A DNA stretch of 64,000 bases. Source: Novosphingobium jiangmenense (GTDB lineage: Bacteria; Pseudomonadota; Alphaproteobacteria; Sphingomonadales; Sphingomonadaceae). Shown here one piece after another: positions 54,417-63,862 of this stretch. Position 1 is the first letter of the stretch. Each line of letters begins with the position of its first letter. The notes under the pieces were generated by a model. It was not told the origin of the DNA, did no database searches, and worked only from the letters and a program-made list of their open reading frames with translations. Where the stretch lies: contig NZ_JADQDC010000007.1 of assembly GCF_015694345.1 (NCBI RefSeq), forward strand, positions 144,468-208,467, written 5' to 3'. The position numbers and the translations under genes were made by a program.

Positions 54417-56507
54417 TCAGAACTTCGCGCGCACCGTCAAACGGGCGTTGATCGGCTCGCCGGTGGTGATGTTGTTGTCGGTGTGCGCCGAGGGGAAGTA
54501 GTCGGTGTCGGTCAGGTTCTCGACGTTGAGCTGGATCGAGAAGCGCTCCGATACATCGTAGAACACCGCCGCATCGACGCGGGTGAACGCAGGCAGGGTC
54601 ACCGCATTGCTGATCGTGGTGAAGCTCTTCGACTGGTGCGTGACGCCCAGGCCAAGCCCGAGCTTGTTCGTCACGTCATAACGCGTCCACGCCGAGGCCT
54701 GATGGCGCGGCAGCTGCGCCAGCTTGCGCCCCGCCGGGGCAGAGGTCGTTGCCGAACGCACCTCACCATCCTGCAGCGTATAACCCAGACTCACCTGCAG
54801 CTGCGGCAGCACGCGGCCTGCCAGCGAAAGCTCCAAGCCCTTCGCCCGCGTCTTGCCCGAAAGCTCGGGGAAGCCGGTGACGGGGTTGTTGAAGCGCGAG
54901 TTCTCGCGGTCCAGCTGATAGACCGCCGCCGTGAAGGCAAGGTTCGGGTTCACGTCCCACTTCACGCCTGCCTCAAGGTTCTCGAACTGCTCGGGCGCCA
55001 GCGTCGCCTGCGTGGCGTCGAGCGCGCCGAACTGGTCACCAGACTGCGGCAGGAAGGTGCGGGTGAAGCTGCCATAGAAGCTGACGTTCTCCTGCGGCTT
55101 GAGGATCACGCCGAAGCGCGGTGACCACTTGCGGTCGGTACGGCTGTTCGTCGTCACCGGCGGGATGCGGTTGTCGGCGCTGATCTTGAACTCGTCAAAG
55201 CGCACGCCTGCCACCACCTGCAGGAACGAGGCGAGCTCGATCTGGTCCTGGAAGTAGGCCGACCAGGTGTCGACCCGGCTGAAGGTCGAGCGGCTGGGCG
55301 CGGCAAAAGTCACTGCCGGGATCGTCAGCCGCTTGGCCAGCGTCACCGTAGTGGAACCGGCAAACACCGGATCCGAACGCAGGCTCGAGGTGTCCTGGCT
55401 CGAAACCTCCAGCCCCGCCAGCACGGTATGGCCGATGCCGCCGGTCCTGCCTTCCCACACCAGGTTGGTCTGCCCCACCCAGCTTTCGCGCACGTTGGCG
55501 CTGGAATAGCCCGAGAGCGTCAACTGGTTGGCGGCGTTGACCGCGCTGCCGGCAAAGACGTTGCCATAATACTTGTCGGTGTGGCTGTACTGGCCGAGTA
55601 CGTTGAAGCTGAGGCCATCGGCCAGCTCGTGATCGAGCCGGGCCTGCGCGATATGCGCCTGTACCGTTGCGATATTTGTGTCGGTGCGGCCGAAGAACGT
55701 ATCGTCATACCCCGTCAGCGGCTTGCCACCCCGCGATGGCACGCCACGGTCGGTGGTGCGGCGATCGTCGTCATAGTTGTAGGACAGCTCGATGCGGGTC
55801 TTCTCGCCCGGCTCGAACGCGACCGTCGGGTTCACGCCGATGAAGCGGCCCTCGAAGTCCTGGCGGTGGTTGTCGAATTCCTCGTAAGTGCCGTTGAAGC
55901 GGGCACCGACGGTCTCGCCGAACGGCTGGTTCCAGTCTGCGGCAAGGGCGAAGGCGCCGAAGCTGTCGACATTGGCGCTGGCCTCGCCCTTCTCGCGGGT
56001 CAGGTCGGGCGTCTTGCTGACGCGGTTGATCACGCCGCCGCCGCCGCCACGGCCGAACAGCAGCGCATTGGCGCCCTTCAACACCTCCACGCGCTCGATG
56101 TTGTAGAGCGAGCGGTAGTACTGCGTGTCGTCGCGCAGGCCATCAAGGTAGAAGTCGGCAGTGGTGTTCTGGCCGCGCAGGTTCACCTGATCGCGGTGGC
56201 CCTCGCCTTGGCCGAGCACGACACCGGGGACGTAGCGCAGCGCATCGCCCAGCTGGGTGATACCCTGATCGTCCAGCTGCTCGCGCGTCAGCACGGTGAT
56301 GGTCTGCGGCACATTGACCAGCGGGGTCGGCGTCTTCACCGCGTTGGCATCGACCGGGCGATAGCCGTCGGCGGTACCGGTCACGACGATGACGGTATTC
56401 CCGCTCTCGGCATCCAGTGCGGCATCAGCGGGCACCAGATCCTCCGCAAAGGCAGCGGTCGGCATCAGCATGGTTCCGGCGAGCAGCAGGCTGGAAAGAC
56501 GGTTCAC
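54417..56507 (-). CDS. TonB-dependent siderophore receptor
   Basis: About 696 aa; the GTG at 56507 is chosen (AAGGGG 6 nt upstream, clean signal peptide, cleavage near AFAE) over the GTG at 56528. TonB-box-like TVIVVTG, plug with QTITVLTREQLDDQGITQLGDALRYVPGV (siderophore receptor style) and a barrel ending in RLTVRAKF. Predicted Fur operators lie just upstream, so expression should rise under iron limitation. Confidence 0.93.
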   Translation of the reverse strand: MNRLSSLLLAGTMLMPTAAFAEDLVPADAALDAESGNTVIVVTGTADGYRPVDANAVKTPTPLVNVPQTITVLTREQLDDQGITQLGDALRYVPGVVLGQGEGHRDQVNLRGQNTTADFYLDGLRDDTQYYRSLYNIERVEVLKGANALLFGRGGGGGVINRVSKTPDLTREKGEASANVDSFGAFALAADWNQPFGETVGARFNGTYEEFDNHRQDFEGRFIGVNPTVAFEPGEKTRIELSYNYDDDRRTTDRGVPSRGGKPLTGYDDTFFGRTDTNIATVQAHIAQARLDHELADGLSFNVLGQYSHTDKYYGNVFAGSAVNAANQLTLSGYSSANVRESWVGQTNLVWEGRTGGIGHTVLAGLEVSSQDTSSLRSDPVFAGSTTVTLAKRLTIPAVTFAAPSRSTFSRVDTWSAYFQDQIELASFLQVVAGVRFDEFKISADNRIPPVTTNSRTDRKWSPRFGVILKPQENVSFYGSFTRTFLPQSGDQFGALDATQATLAPEQFENLEAGVKWDVNPNLAFTAAVYQLDRENSRFNNPVTGFPELSGKTRAKGLELSLAGRVLPQLQVSLGYTLQDGEVRSATTSAPAGRKLAQLPRHQASAWTRYDVTNKLGLGLGVTHQSKSFTTISNAVTLPAFTRVDAAVFYDVSERFSIQLNVENLTDTDYFPSAHTDNNITTGEPINARLTVRAKF

Positions 56508-56531
56508 GGTAGTCCCCTTGGCAATCACTGT

Positions 56532-56550
56532 TTGCGATAATCATTCGCAA
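56532..56550. promoter_or_regulatory. Predicted Fur box upstream of the siderophore receptor
   Basis: TTGCGATAATCATTCGCAA is a perfect 6-bp inverted repeat around GATAATCAT, the core of Fur boxes. A related, looser repeat TGCGA-CTCAA-TCGCA lies at 56563-56577. Both sit in the region shared with the divergent ArsC-like gene. Confidence 0.6.
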
Positions 56551-56694
56551 GAAGGCGAGTATTGCGACTCAATCGCAGTTGCAAGGAGTTTTTTGAGAAT
56601 TTTTCGCAATAACATTGACCTGCGTCAAAACGCGGCCGTTGCAGGCCTGCAGCGTCAGGCTATGAAGCAGTACCGCAAACCGCAGGAGGCACCG

Positions 56695-57036
56695 ATGAAG
56701 GCAACGATCTGGCACAACCCCAACTGCGGCACCTCGCGCAACACGCTGGCGATGCTTGAAGAAGCAGGCGCCGACGTGACCGTGATCGAATACCTCAAGA
56801 ACCCGCCCAGCGCCGAAAAGCTCGCCCAGCTCTACCGCGACGCCGGCCTCACCCCGCAACAAGGCCTGCGCCTGCGCGGCACCGACGCCGAAGAACGCGG
56901 CTTGCCCTCAGCCGACGATGCCACCGCCCTCGCCGCGATGGCCGCCGAGCCAAAGCTGATCGAACGCCCTTTGGTCGAAACGGACAAGGGCGTCCGCCTG
57001 TGCCGTCCGAAGGAAAAGGTGCTGGAGATTCTCTGA
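56695..57036 (+). CDS. ArsC-type arsenate reductase (glutaredoxin-dependent)
   Basis: 113 aa from the ATG at 56695, with AGGAGG 5 nt upstream. The N-terminal NPNCGTSRNTL holds the catalytic Cys (residue 10) and its Arg; LRLRGTD and RPLVETDKGVRLCRP provide the other family arginines. The ArsC/Spx/Yffb family includes non-arsenic members, and no ars operon is nearby, so the substrate is uncertain. Confidence 0.88.
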   Translation: MKATIWHNPNCGTSRNTLAMLEEAGADVTVIEYLKNPPSAEKLAQLYRDAGLTPQQGLRLRGTDAEERGLPSADDATALAAMAAEPKLIERPLVETDKGVRLCRPKEKVLEIL

Positions 57037-57039
57037 CGC

Positions 57040-58092
57040 TTACATGGCGTTGAACTGCGCCTCGATCGTCGGCCAGAGTGAGCCTGGCGCATCGCGCGGC
57101 ACCGCGTCATCGGCGTAGTACCACCAGAAGTAGCCGCCCACAAAGCGGGACCCGACCAGCCGCGCGAGATCGCCGTGCATGCCCATGTAGCGGTTCGCTA
57201 CGCGCTGTTTCTCGGCAAGGTCAGGATTCGGCACGCCATCAGCAGAGCGTTGCGCCCCGATTTCGCCCAGCAGCAGTCTGGCGTTGGGGAACAGCGGCGC
57301 GACCGTGTTCATCGTAGCCGCAATCGCTGCCGCATCGGGCTGCTGGCGTGGCGAGCACGCGGTCTCGTAAAGGCTCAAGGCAAGGTAGTCGGTGCCAAGC
57401 CTGATCTCTTCGGGGATGGTGCGTGCATAGCTGACCGTGGCTTCCCAGCTATTGGCGTAGCAGTCCGGTCCAGACCAGTAATTGAGCGTGATCATCGCCT
57501 TGGCATGGTGCTGGCGCACGATCACGTCATAGGCCGCAGCAAGCTTGGCATTGATCTCCGCCGGGCCCGTACCGACCCATTCGCCGTTGAGTTCGTTGCC
57601 GATTTCCCAGAGGTCGATATCGCTGCCAAACGCGGCCCAGTAGTCGCTGGCGCGCTGGCGCACCTCGGCCACGGTGGTTGTGGCCACGGCATCGGAATCG
57701 ATCAGTTCGCCGACGATAAAGGCCCGCGGGCGCAATCGGGTTACGAAGGCGCGGTAGGTCGAGGGAGGCACGCCCTGCTGGAACACCAGCCGCACTGTGG
57801 GCGCACGGGCGTGTGCGGAGATTGCGGTGAAGCTTGCCTCGGGATCGGCGAGGGTCTCGATCGTCAACCCGCGCAGGGGCTCTGCCACCGGCCGCCCGGA
57901 AGCGGTCGAAAGGTCGGCGTGCGCGGTGGCAGTCGGCGAAGGGCTGGGAGTTGGCGTGGGCGTTGCAGTCGGTGAAGGCGTGGGCGAGGGCACGACGACG
58001 GGCGGGCCGCTGGCGTCCCCGCCGCCACATCCGGCAAGACCGGCGATCAGCGCTGCACTGGCAAGGAACCGCAAACACACCATCGCCAGCAT
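57040..58092 (-). CDS. Lipoprotein with a glycoside-hydrolase-like TIM barrel
   Basis: About 350 aa; start at 58092 or 58083. Lipobox LAGC (about residue 18-21), then a Pro/Thr/Ser linker, then a barrel with DLWEIGNELNGEW (acid/base Glu) and LLLGEIGAQ (nucleophile Glu): the pair expected for clan-A glycosidases. The WEIGNE motif supports the idea. Probably tethered to the outer membrane. Substrate and GH family were not identified. Confidence 0.7.
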   Translation of the reverse strand: MLAMVCLRFLASAALIAGLAGCGGGDASGPPVVVPSPTPSPTATPTPTPSPSPTATAHADLSTASGRPVAEPLRGLTIETLADPEASFTAISAHARAPTVRLVFQQGVPPSTYRAFVTRLRPRAFIVGELIDSDAVATTTVAEVRQRASDYWAAFGSDIDLWEIGNELNGEWVGTGPAEINAKLAAAYDVIVRQHHAKAMITLNYWSGPDCYANSWEATVSYARTIPEEIRLGTDYLALSLYETACSPRQQPDAAAIAATMNTVAPLFPNARLLLGEIGAQRSADGVPNPDLAEKQRVANRYMGMHGDLARLVGSRFVGGYFWWYYADDAVPRDAPGSLWPTIEAQFNAM

Positions 58093-58145
58093 GCTCCAGC
58101 GGATCGCCGGGAGCGGCAAGCAGGGATGCTGTCAGTTTGGCAGGA

Positions 58146-58277
58146 TCAGAAAAACAGGAACGGCTTGCCCGCCATGATCAGCGCGGCGGCGCAGCCGAGC
58201 ACGATCGCCTTGCGCGCCAGTTCAATCGCCGAGACGTCGGCGAGGGGCGCATGTATGAGGGCGATGGTGCGGGCCAT
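58146..58277 (-). CDS. Small membrane-like protein, 43 aa
   Basis: An open frame with ATG at 58277 and TGA at 58146-58148. The product is short and hydrophobic: a polar N-half (residues 1-20) and a membrane-type segment AIVLGCAAALIMAGKPFLFF (about 24-43). Codon use looks like that of real genes, and the reading runs to the end of the hydrophobic stretch without stops. The ribosome site is weak (a GAGGG about 16 nt upstream). Function unknown. Confidence 0.4.
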   Translation of the reverse strand: MARTIALIHAPLADVSAIELARKAIVLGCAAALIMAGKPFLFF

Positions 58278-58335
58278 GCGGCAGCAATGCGCCCTCATCT
58301 CTTAACTTTGCGTAAAGGGCGCAAACTCTCACCTT

Positions 58336-58429
58336 CGTCATTGCGAGGAGGCAAAGCCGACGAAGCAATCCAGAGTTGGCGCGGAATCGCTCTGGATTGC
58401 CGCGCTCCCTGCGGTCGCTCGCAATGACG
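58336..58429. repeat. REP-like inverted repeat, second copy of the CGTCATTGCGAGG type
   Basis: CGTCATTGCGAGG at the left end, GCTCGCAATGACG at the right end, with the same internal arms GAAGCAATCCAGAG/CTCTGGATTGC as the copy at 50228-50313. Located just after the M14 peptidase gene. Confidence 0.88.
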
Positions 58430-58442
58430 AACAATTAGAGGA

Positions 58443-59573
58443 CTAACCCTCAAGCCACTCCAGCAGCGACGCCAGGCAGTCGCGCGCCAGCAGCTTCGAG
58501 CGTTCCGGGCTCCAGCCCTGCTCCTTGCAGGGCAGGTCGTCGTTGTCCTTGAACGGCATTTCCAGCGTCATCGCCACGCAGCCGAAGCGGTGGGCGACCT
58601 GGTTGGTCGACATCGTCAGGTTCGCGCGACCAGGCGCGGCAATCGGATAGCCACGTCGCGTCTGGAAATCGGGCGTGCGACGTTCGAGGATGCGGCGATA
58701 GCGCTCGTAAGATGCGCCAAGTTCGTCGGTCCACGAAGGAATGCCCTCGAACCCGGCCAGAAACACGTGCGGGATCGCCTCGTCGCCATGAACGTCCATG
58801 GCGAAGTCTACGCCGCTCTCGTCCATGGCATTGCGGATCGCGAGCACTTCGGGCGAACGCTCCGGCGTCGGTTCATGCCATTCCCGGTTGAGGTTCACGC
58901 CCACGGCATTGGTGCGCAGGTGCCCCCGGCACGACCCGTCCGGATTGGCATTGGGCACCACGTGGAAGCGGCACAGCTGGCGCAGCTTGCGGCAATGCGG
59001 GTCGGCCGGGTCGGTCAGCAGCTCGAGCGCGCCTTCCATCCACCATTCGGCCATCGATTCGCCGGGATGCTGGCGGGCATAGAGCCACACCTGTTTCGGA
59101 CCGGCACCGATCTCGAGGCAGTCGATCGGCTGGCCCTCGATGCTGGTGCCGAGGTTGCGGTGTGTCACGCCCGGCAGCGCCGCCGTCTGCGCCACCAGAT
59201 CGTGATGCCGCTCCATCGAATACGGTGCGAAATAGGCGAACCAGCAGGTGCCGGCCTCCGGCGTGTGGCGAATGGTCAACGTGCCGCCGTCCTCGCCCGG
59301 ATCATAGGTGGTCTCGGTGCGGCCCCAATACTCGCGATCTTCCGAAAACGCCGCGCGATACCCCGGCCAGCCGCCCGGATAGGCAGACTTGCCAAGACCG
59401 GTGATCTTCAGCTCCAGCTCCCGACCCGCCGCACCATCTACGCGGAAGTGGAACCACTGGAAGAACTCTGAGTCGCGGTCCTTGCGGATCGCCAGCCGTG
59501 CGCTCGCCCCGGAAACCGAGAGAACTTCGATGTTGCCGGAATCGAACGCGGCATTGATGCGGATGTCTGTCAT
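58443..59573 (-). CDS. M14-family zinc carboxypeptidase
   Basis: 376 aa with an N-terminal beta-sandwich domain (about residues 1-120) and a C-terminal carboxypeptidase domain: [16 protein letters not shown] (zinc His and Glu), [14 protein letters not shown] (zinc His) and VAMTLEMPF (catalytic Glu). The layout recalls cytosolic carboxypeptidases (AGBL-like). No signal peptide, so it acts in the cytosol. Overlaps the DUF4136-like gene by 4 bases. Confidence 0.92.
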   Translation of the reverse strand: MTDIRINAAFDSGNIEVLSVSGASARLAIRKDRDSEFFQWFHFRVDGAAGRELELKITGLGKSAYPGGWPGYRAAFSEDREYWGRTETTYDPGEDGGTLTIRHTPEAGTCWFAYFAPYSMERHHDLVAQTAALPGVTHRNLGTSIEGQPIDCLEIGAGPKQVWLYARQHPGESMAEWWMEGALELLTDPADPHCRKLRQLCRFHVVPNANPDGSCRGHLRTNAVGVNLNREWHEPTPERSPEVLAIRNAMDESGVDFAMDVHGDEAIPHVFLAGFEGIPSWTDELGASYERYRRILERRTPDFQTRRGYPIAAPGRANLTMSTNQVAHRFGCVAMTLEMPFKDNDDLPCKEQGWSPERSKLLARDCLASLLEWLEG

Positions 59574-60163
59574 TTAACAGTGATAGTATCACCCGACGTG
59601 CCAGGGAAGCCCGAGAACAGGGCATGCGCAAGACGCGGCGCAGCCATGGCCGGATCGGCTTCCTTGGCCTTGGCATTCTCGCGATTTTCGGCGCGGCCTT
59701 CCCACAGTGCCTCGCCGGTCTTGCGGTCGCGGATGCGCACGGCAAGGCGCGTCACCACGAATTCCTTCGGCCCGCCGCCCAGGTTGAAGCCAAGGCCTAC
59801 CCCAAGGCCACCGCCGTAGCTTCCGGTCGATCCGCCCACGCCGACGCTGACCGGCCCGCGCGTCTTCTCGCGCTTCTGCACCTCCCGGTCGACGCGCACT
59901 TCGGCCACCACATCCGCCGCGCCCGGCGTCGCGCTACCAAAGCCGCTGGCGAAGAGTTCTTTCTGCACGGCGGCCAGCCACACCTGATTTTCAAGGCTCG
60001 ACTGGTCAGCACCGGGCGCTGCTTCCACGATCACCGCCGCACCTTTCAGCCGAGGCAGGGTCTGCGCGGTATGGAACCGCGTCACATCGATCGGCGCCGG
60101 CTTGGCAAGGACCGGCGTGGCAACCAGGGCAGTCAGGGCAAAAGTGGCGGCAAGGCGGTTCAT
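59570..60163 (-). CDS. Secreted DUF4136-like protein
   Basis: About 197 aa from the ATG at 60163, with a signal peptide (cleavage near VLAKP). The region [24 protein letters not shown] and the C-terminal [17 protein letters not shown] match the DUF4136 layout. The neighbour at 60244-60912 is a paralogue with the same closing motif (RIRDKASNRVLWEGHAE). No lipobox Cys here. Function unknown. Confidence 0.75.
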   Translation of the reverse strand: MNRLAATFALTALVATPVLAKPAPIDVTRFHTAQTLPRLKGAAVIVEAAPGADQSSLENQVWLAAVQKELFASGFGSATPGAADVVAEVRVDREVQKREKTRGPVSVGVGGSTGSYGGGLGVGLGFNLGGGPKEFVVTRLAVRIRDRKTGEALWEGRAENRENAKAKEADPAMAAPRLAHALFSGFPGTSGDTITVK

Positions 60164-60243
60164 TGTTCGGCGTCCCATTGTCATGCAGGTGTGGTGCAAC
60201 GCCGCGCTGCCTGCCGCAATGCCAATTGGCACAGCTTTGGTGC

Positions 60244-60912
60244 TCAACTCGCCGGAACCACCTGCGCATCGGCAAACTTTGCGAAGAGCGCCGAGGCCAG
60301 CCGCGCCGCCACCGCGCCGTTGTTCAGCCCGTCGTCGTCCTCGCGCGTCTGCGCTTCGGCATGGCCTTCCCACAACACGCGATTGCTCGCCTTGTCGCGG
60401 ATGCGCACGTCGAGCCGGGTGGCGATGATCGCCTTCTTGGCCTTGGTCAGATCGATGTTCAGCGCCATCGCGGTATAGTTGCCGCGATTGGAAACGCCCA
60501 CTTCCATCGCGCCCGAAACCGGCTTGCGCTTGGCCTCCTCGGGCACGACCTGCTCATGCCGAATGCCGATCTGCGCGATCTGCCCGCCGTCCGCACCGCT
60601 CACCGCCGTATCGTAACCGAGCTTGGCCAGCTGATCGACGACCGCTGCCTCATAGACCGGCAGCTTCCATTCGGCCTCCGCGCCATCGGCCGCAGCCACG
60701 GTGATCGGGCCCTTGCCCAGCAGCGGCGCGGCATCGGCGGCCTGAAACGCCTCGACCTCGACCCGCTTGGCCGGTTCGATCGAGCGCCTGCCGTCAGTTC
60801 CGCGCAGGCGCTGGTCCATCGGCCCGTCCCACCGCCCGCCCATCGGCTGCGCCACAGCCGTTCCGGCAAACATGAAAGTCGCGACGGCAGACAGAAGCAG
60901 TTTGCGGTTCAT
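60244..60912 (-). CDS. Secreted DUF4136-like protein, paralogue
   Basis: A 222-aa protein with a clear signal peptide (cleavage near AVAQ). It shares the central strand pattern and the RIRDKASNRVLWEGHAE closing segment with the gene at 59570-60163 but is otherwise divergent. An 80-base gap separates the two. Probably periplasmic; role unknown. Confidence 0.75.
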   Translation of the reverse strand: MNRKLLLSAVATFMFAGTAVAQPMGGRWDGPMDQRLRGTDGRRSIEPAKRVEVEAFQAADAAPLLGKGPITVAAADGAEAEWKLPVYEAAVVDQLAKLGYDTAVSGADGGQIAQIGIRHEQVVPEEAKRKPVSGAMEVGVSNRGNYTAMALNIDLTKAKKAIIATRLDVRIRDKASNRVLWEGHAEAQTREDDDGLNNGAVAARLASALFAKFADAQVVPAS

Positions 60913-61024
60913 TCGTATTTATCCCGTAAGGGGCTGATGCGGACCCGCCCGAGCGTGTAAAGCGCACGCGCTGTCGCAGTCATGAACGCGCTTGCGGGCC
61001 AGACCCTGCGCGCAAAGGAGCAGA

Positions 61025-62032
61025 ATGCCAATGTCGAAGCCCCCCGTTCTCGTCACCGGCGGCGCAGGCTACATCGGCAGCCATGCGGTGCTGGCGCTGA
61101 AGGACGCCGGTTATCCGGTCGCAGTGATCGACAACCTCGTCACCGGCTTCCGCTTTGCCGTGCCCGATGGCGTTCCCTTCTATCAGGGCGATATCGAGGA
61201 CGCCGAACTGCTCGCGCGCATCTTTGCCGAACAGGGCACCCGCGCCGTCATGCATTTCGCCGGTTCCGTGGTCGTGCCCGAATCGGTCTCCGATCCGCTC
61301 AAGTACTACCACAACAACACTGCCAAGAGCCGCGCGCTGATCGCCGCCGCGGTCGAAGCCGGTGTGCCGCACTTCATCTTCTCCTCCACCGCCGCAACTT
61401 ACGGCACGCCCGAAGTCTCGCCTGTTACCGAGGACGCGCCACAGCGGCCGATCAATCCCTACGGCATGTCGAAGCTGATGACCGAGGCGATGCTGGCCGA
61501 CGTCGCCGCCGCCCACCCGCTCAACTACTGCGCCCTGCGCTACTTCAACGTCGCCGGCGCCGACCCACAGGGCCGCACCGGCCAGTCCACCGCCGGGGCC
61601 ACTCACCTGATCAAGGTCGCGGTCGAGGCAGCGCTGGGCAAGCGCGCCTCGGTCGGCGTCTTCGGCACCGATTTCGATACGCCCGACGGCACCGGCGTGC
61701 GCGATTACATCCACGTCTCCGATCTCGCCGCCGCCCACGTCCTCGCGCTCGAGGCGCTGATCGCTGCCCCGTCCGAATCGCTCACGATGAACTGCGGCTA
61801 CGGGCGGGGCTTCTCTGTCCTCGAAGTGCTCGACGCGGTCGATCGCGTCACCAACCGCAAGATCGTGCGCGAATTGCAGGGCCGTCGCCCCGGCGATCCC
61901 GCCTCGCTGATCTCCGACAACAGCCGCATCAAGGCCACGCTGCCGTGGGTCCCGCAGTACGCCGATCTCGACACGATCGTGACCCACGCCCTCGCCTGGG
62001 AACGCAAGCTCGGCGAGATCCGCGGTCAATAG
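61025..62032 (+). CDS. galE: UDP-glucose 4-epimerase
   Basis: About 335 aa from the ATG at 61025 or 61031; AAAGGAG at 61014-61020 lies 4 or 10 nt upstream. NAD-binding VTGGAGYIGSH, catalytic SSTAATYG and YGMSK (Tyr-xxx-Lys), and the C-terminal RPGDPASLISD of the GalE family. Interconverts UDP-glucose and UDP-galactose, feeding exopolysaccharide or LPS. Its end overlaps the next, convergent gene by 7 bases. Confidence 0.95.
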   Translation: MPMSKPPVLVTGGAGYIGSHAVLALKDAGYPVAVIDNLVTGFRFAVPDGVPFYQGDIEDAELLARIFAEQGTRAVMHFAGSVVVPESVSDPLKYYHNNTAKSRALIAAAVEAGVPHFIFSSTAATYGTPEVSPVTEDAPQRPINPYGMSKLMTEAMLADVAAAHPLNYCALRYFNVAGADPQGRTGQSTAGATHLIKVAVEAALGKRASVGVFGTDFDTPDGTGVRDYIHVSDLAAAHVLALEALIAAPSESLTMNCGYGRGFSVLEVLDAVDRVTNRKIVRELQGRRPGDPASLISDNSRIKATLPWVPQYADLDTIVTHALAWERKLGEIRGQ

Positions 62033-62835
62033 GCGCCGGTCCTCCCGTAGAGCCGACGCCATTCCTCCTGCCGGATGAACGAGCCATCCGGCTGGCGCAG
62101 CAATTCGCACTGCCGCGCGGTCGTCGCACCGATTCGCGCCCAGTTGTCCATGCGGTCCGTGCCGAAGTTCAGGCACAGGAACACCGCGCGCTCGTCCAGC
62201 GCGCCCACGGCAGTCGAATGCAGGAACGACGGCCCGAACACGAGGCCCTTGCCCCGCCGGTACGCCAGATCGCGCCGCTCGCCCATGACGGTGTCGTAGG
62301 TCATGCCCAGATCGCCGCCGTTGGCGGTCAGCGGGGCCATCAGGGTGAAGGCCTCGTTGCTCTCCAGCGTCCAGTCATAGTGCATGTCGAGCGCATCGCA
62401 GCGGCTGCGCGTCACGAAGAACCCGGCGTAGAGACGGACCTCGCGGTCATGCGGCACGAACGGCGCCACCAGTTCCGCCAGGCCCAGCCGCGCATAGAGG
62501 CCATCGAACCAGGCGAACGATTCCTCGTCGGCATGGCTCAGCCAGCAGATGTCGCTGCGCCAGTGCCGCGGCCGATCGTTGCTGAGCTTCACGCCACTGG
62601 ACAGGACATAGCGGCCGCCCAGCTCTTCCATCGCCCGCGTTTCCGGAGCCAGCGCTTCCAGCTCCGCGAGCACGTCTGGCGCAATGCCCGTCTCGAACAC
62701 GTTCAGCGCGAGCAGCGCCGGGTTGAGGAAGAACGGCTCACCCGGCTTATGGATGACGCCCTGCGGCTGGATCAACATGCTGGCCTGCCCATACCCGTTG
62801 CAGGCCCGATCCGCCTGATCCAGCGGTGTTTGCAT
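62026..62835 (-). CDS. Possible 2-oxoglutarate/Fe(II)-type dioxygenase
   Basis: 269 aa. An HxD-like pair (MHYDW, about residue 151-153) is followed about 60 residues later by a His (FGPSFLHST) and an Arg-containing strand (ERAVFLCLNFG), the order of the double-stranded beta-helix dioxygenases. GKGLVFGPSFLHST is the usual distal-His segment. No relative with known function is recalled, so this is a fold inference. Confidence 0.55.
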   Translation of the reverse strand: MQTPLDQADRACNGYGQASMLIQPQGVIHKPGEPFFLNPALLALNVFETGIAPDVLAELEALAPETRAMEELGGRYVLSSGVKLSNDRPRHWRSDICWLSHADEESFAWFDGLYARLGLAELVAPFVPHDREVRLYAGFFVTRSRCDALDMHYDWTLESNEAFTLMAPLTANGGDLGMTYDTVMGERRDLAYRRGKGLVFGPSFLHSTAVGALDERAVFLCLNFGTDRMDNWARIGATTARQCELLRQPDGSFIRQEEWRRLYGRTGAY

Positions 62836-62891
62836 AGGGAAACCGCCTTTGCAAGAAAGCGCGCTGGCGGGCCGAATTGCCTTGCGCAGGG

Positions 62892-62920
62892 TTGACTTGG
62901 GTGTCTGCCCCCACTAACGG
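62892..62920 (+). promoter_or_regulatory. Predicted promoter of rpmJ
   Basis: TTGACT (62892-62897), a 17-base spacer and TAACGG (62915-62920), about 50 bases before the rpmJ start. The only convincing sigma-70-type promoter in this spacer. Confidence 0.5.
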
Positions 62921-62968
62921 CCACGCTTCAGTTTTCAGCCCGGTCAGCTTCGGGCAAAGGGATTCGAC

Positions 62969-63094
62969 ATGAAGATTCGCAACAGCCTGAAGTCGCTCAA
63001 GGACCGCCACCGGGACAACCGCGTGATCCGCCGCCGTGGCCGCGTCTACGTGATCAACAAGACCCAGAAGCGCTTCAAGGCGCGCCAGGGCTGA
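62969..63094 (+). CDS. rpmJ: 50S ribosomal protein L36
   Basis: A 41-aa highly basic protein ([20 protein letters not shown]..., ending FKARQG). It is the zinc-free (C-minus) form: none of the four Cys/His ligands of classic L36 are present. Ribosome site AAAGG upstream. Confidence 0.93.
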   Translation: MKIRNSLKSLKDRHRDNRVIRRRGRVYVINKTQKRFKARQG

Positions 63095-63226
63095 TCTCAC
63101 AAGTTTCGGTGCAGTCTCGCGACGGCGGGGCTGCACCGGAAACCGACCGGCTCCTTGCCGAGCCACGCTGCCCCCGCCGAAACGCGGGGGCGCAGTCGTT
63201 TATGGGCCACCTGCGGTGAGGCTGCG

Positions 63227-63835
63227 ATGGGCGTAGAGGCAGTAGTCTGGGACATCGGCCGCGTGCTGGTGCAGTTCGATCTCACCGGCATCTATGCTCA
63301 CGCGATTCCCGATTCGGCAGAGCGCGCCCGATTCGTCTCCGAAGTCGTCACCGAAGACTGGCACGCCCAGCATGACGAAGGCGTATCGTTCGCCGAAATG
63401 GTTGCCACGCGCACCGCGCAGTTCCCGCAACATGCCGATCTGATTGCGCTCTATGCCAACAACTGGCTCGCCAGCCTGCCCGGCCCGGTGCCCGGCACGC
63501 ACGCCCTGATCGTGCGCCTCGCCGCGAGGAGCGTGCCGCAATACGCGATTACCAATTTCGGCATCGATTCGTGGGCGCTGTTCCGCCCGACCTTCCCGAT
63601 TCTCGATCACATGCAGGACATCGTGATCTCGGCGGTCGAGCGCCTGATCAAGCCAGACCCGGCGATCTTCCATCTCGCTGCCCGCCGCTTCGACCGCGCG
63701 CCCGAGACTATGCTGTTCATCGACGACAACGCCGCCAACATCGCCACCGCCAAGGCGCTGGGCTGGCACGTCCACCACTTCGTGGGCGATCCGGACGTGC
63801 TCGAAGCGCGGCTGGTGGCGCTGGGCCTGCTTTAG
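63227..63835 (+). CDS. HAD-family hydrolase
   Basis: 202 aa from the ATG at 63227. Motif I is VVWDIGRVLVQFD (the DxG variant common in HAD-IA proteins, in place of DxDx), motif II the AITNFG region, motif III KPDPAIF and motif IV FIDDNAANIATA. Probably a haloacid-dehalogenase-like phosphatase with a small helical cap; substrate unknown. Confidence 0.9.
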   Translation: MGVEAVVWDIGRVLVQFDLTGIYAHAIPDSAERARFVSEVVTEDWHAQHDEGVSFAEMVATRTAQFPQHADLIALYANNWLASLPGPVPGTHALIVRLAARSVPQYAITNFGIDSWALFRPTFPILDHMQDIVISAVERLIKPDPAIFHLAARRFDRAPETMLFIDDNAANIATAKALGWHVHHFVGDPDVLEARLVALGLL

Positions 63836-63862
63836 TCGAAATTTCGCTCCCCTAGAAACAAC

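Noticed and set aside
60982..62895. 637-codon Arg-rich frame overlapping galE
   Set aside because: Shifted frame of galE plus antisense of the next gene; no recognisable domain.
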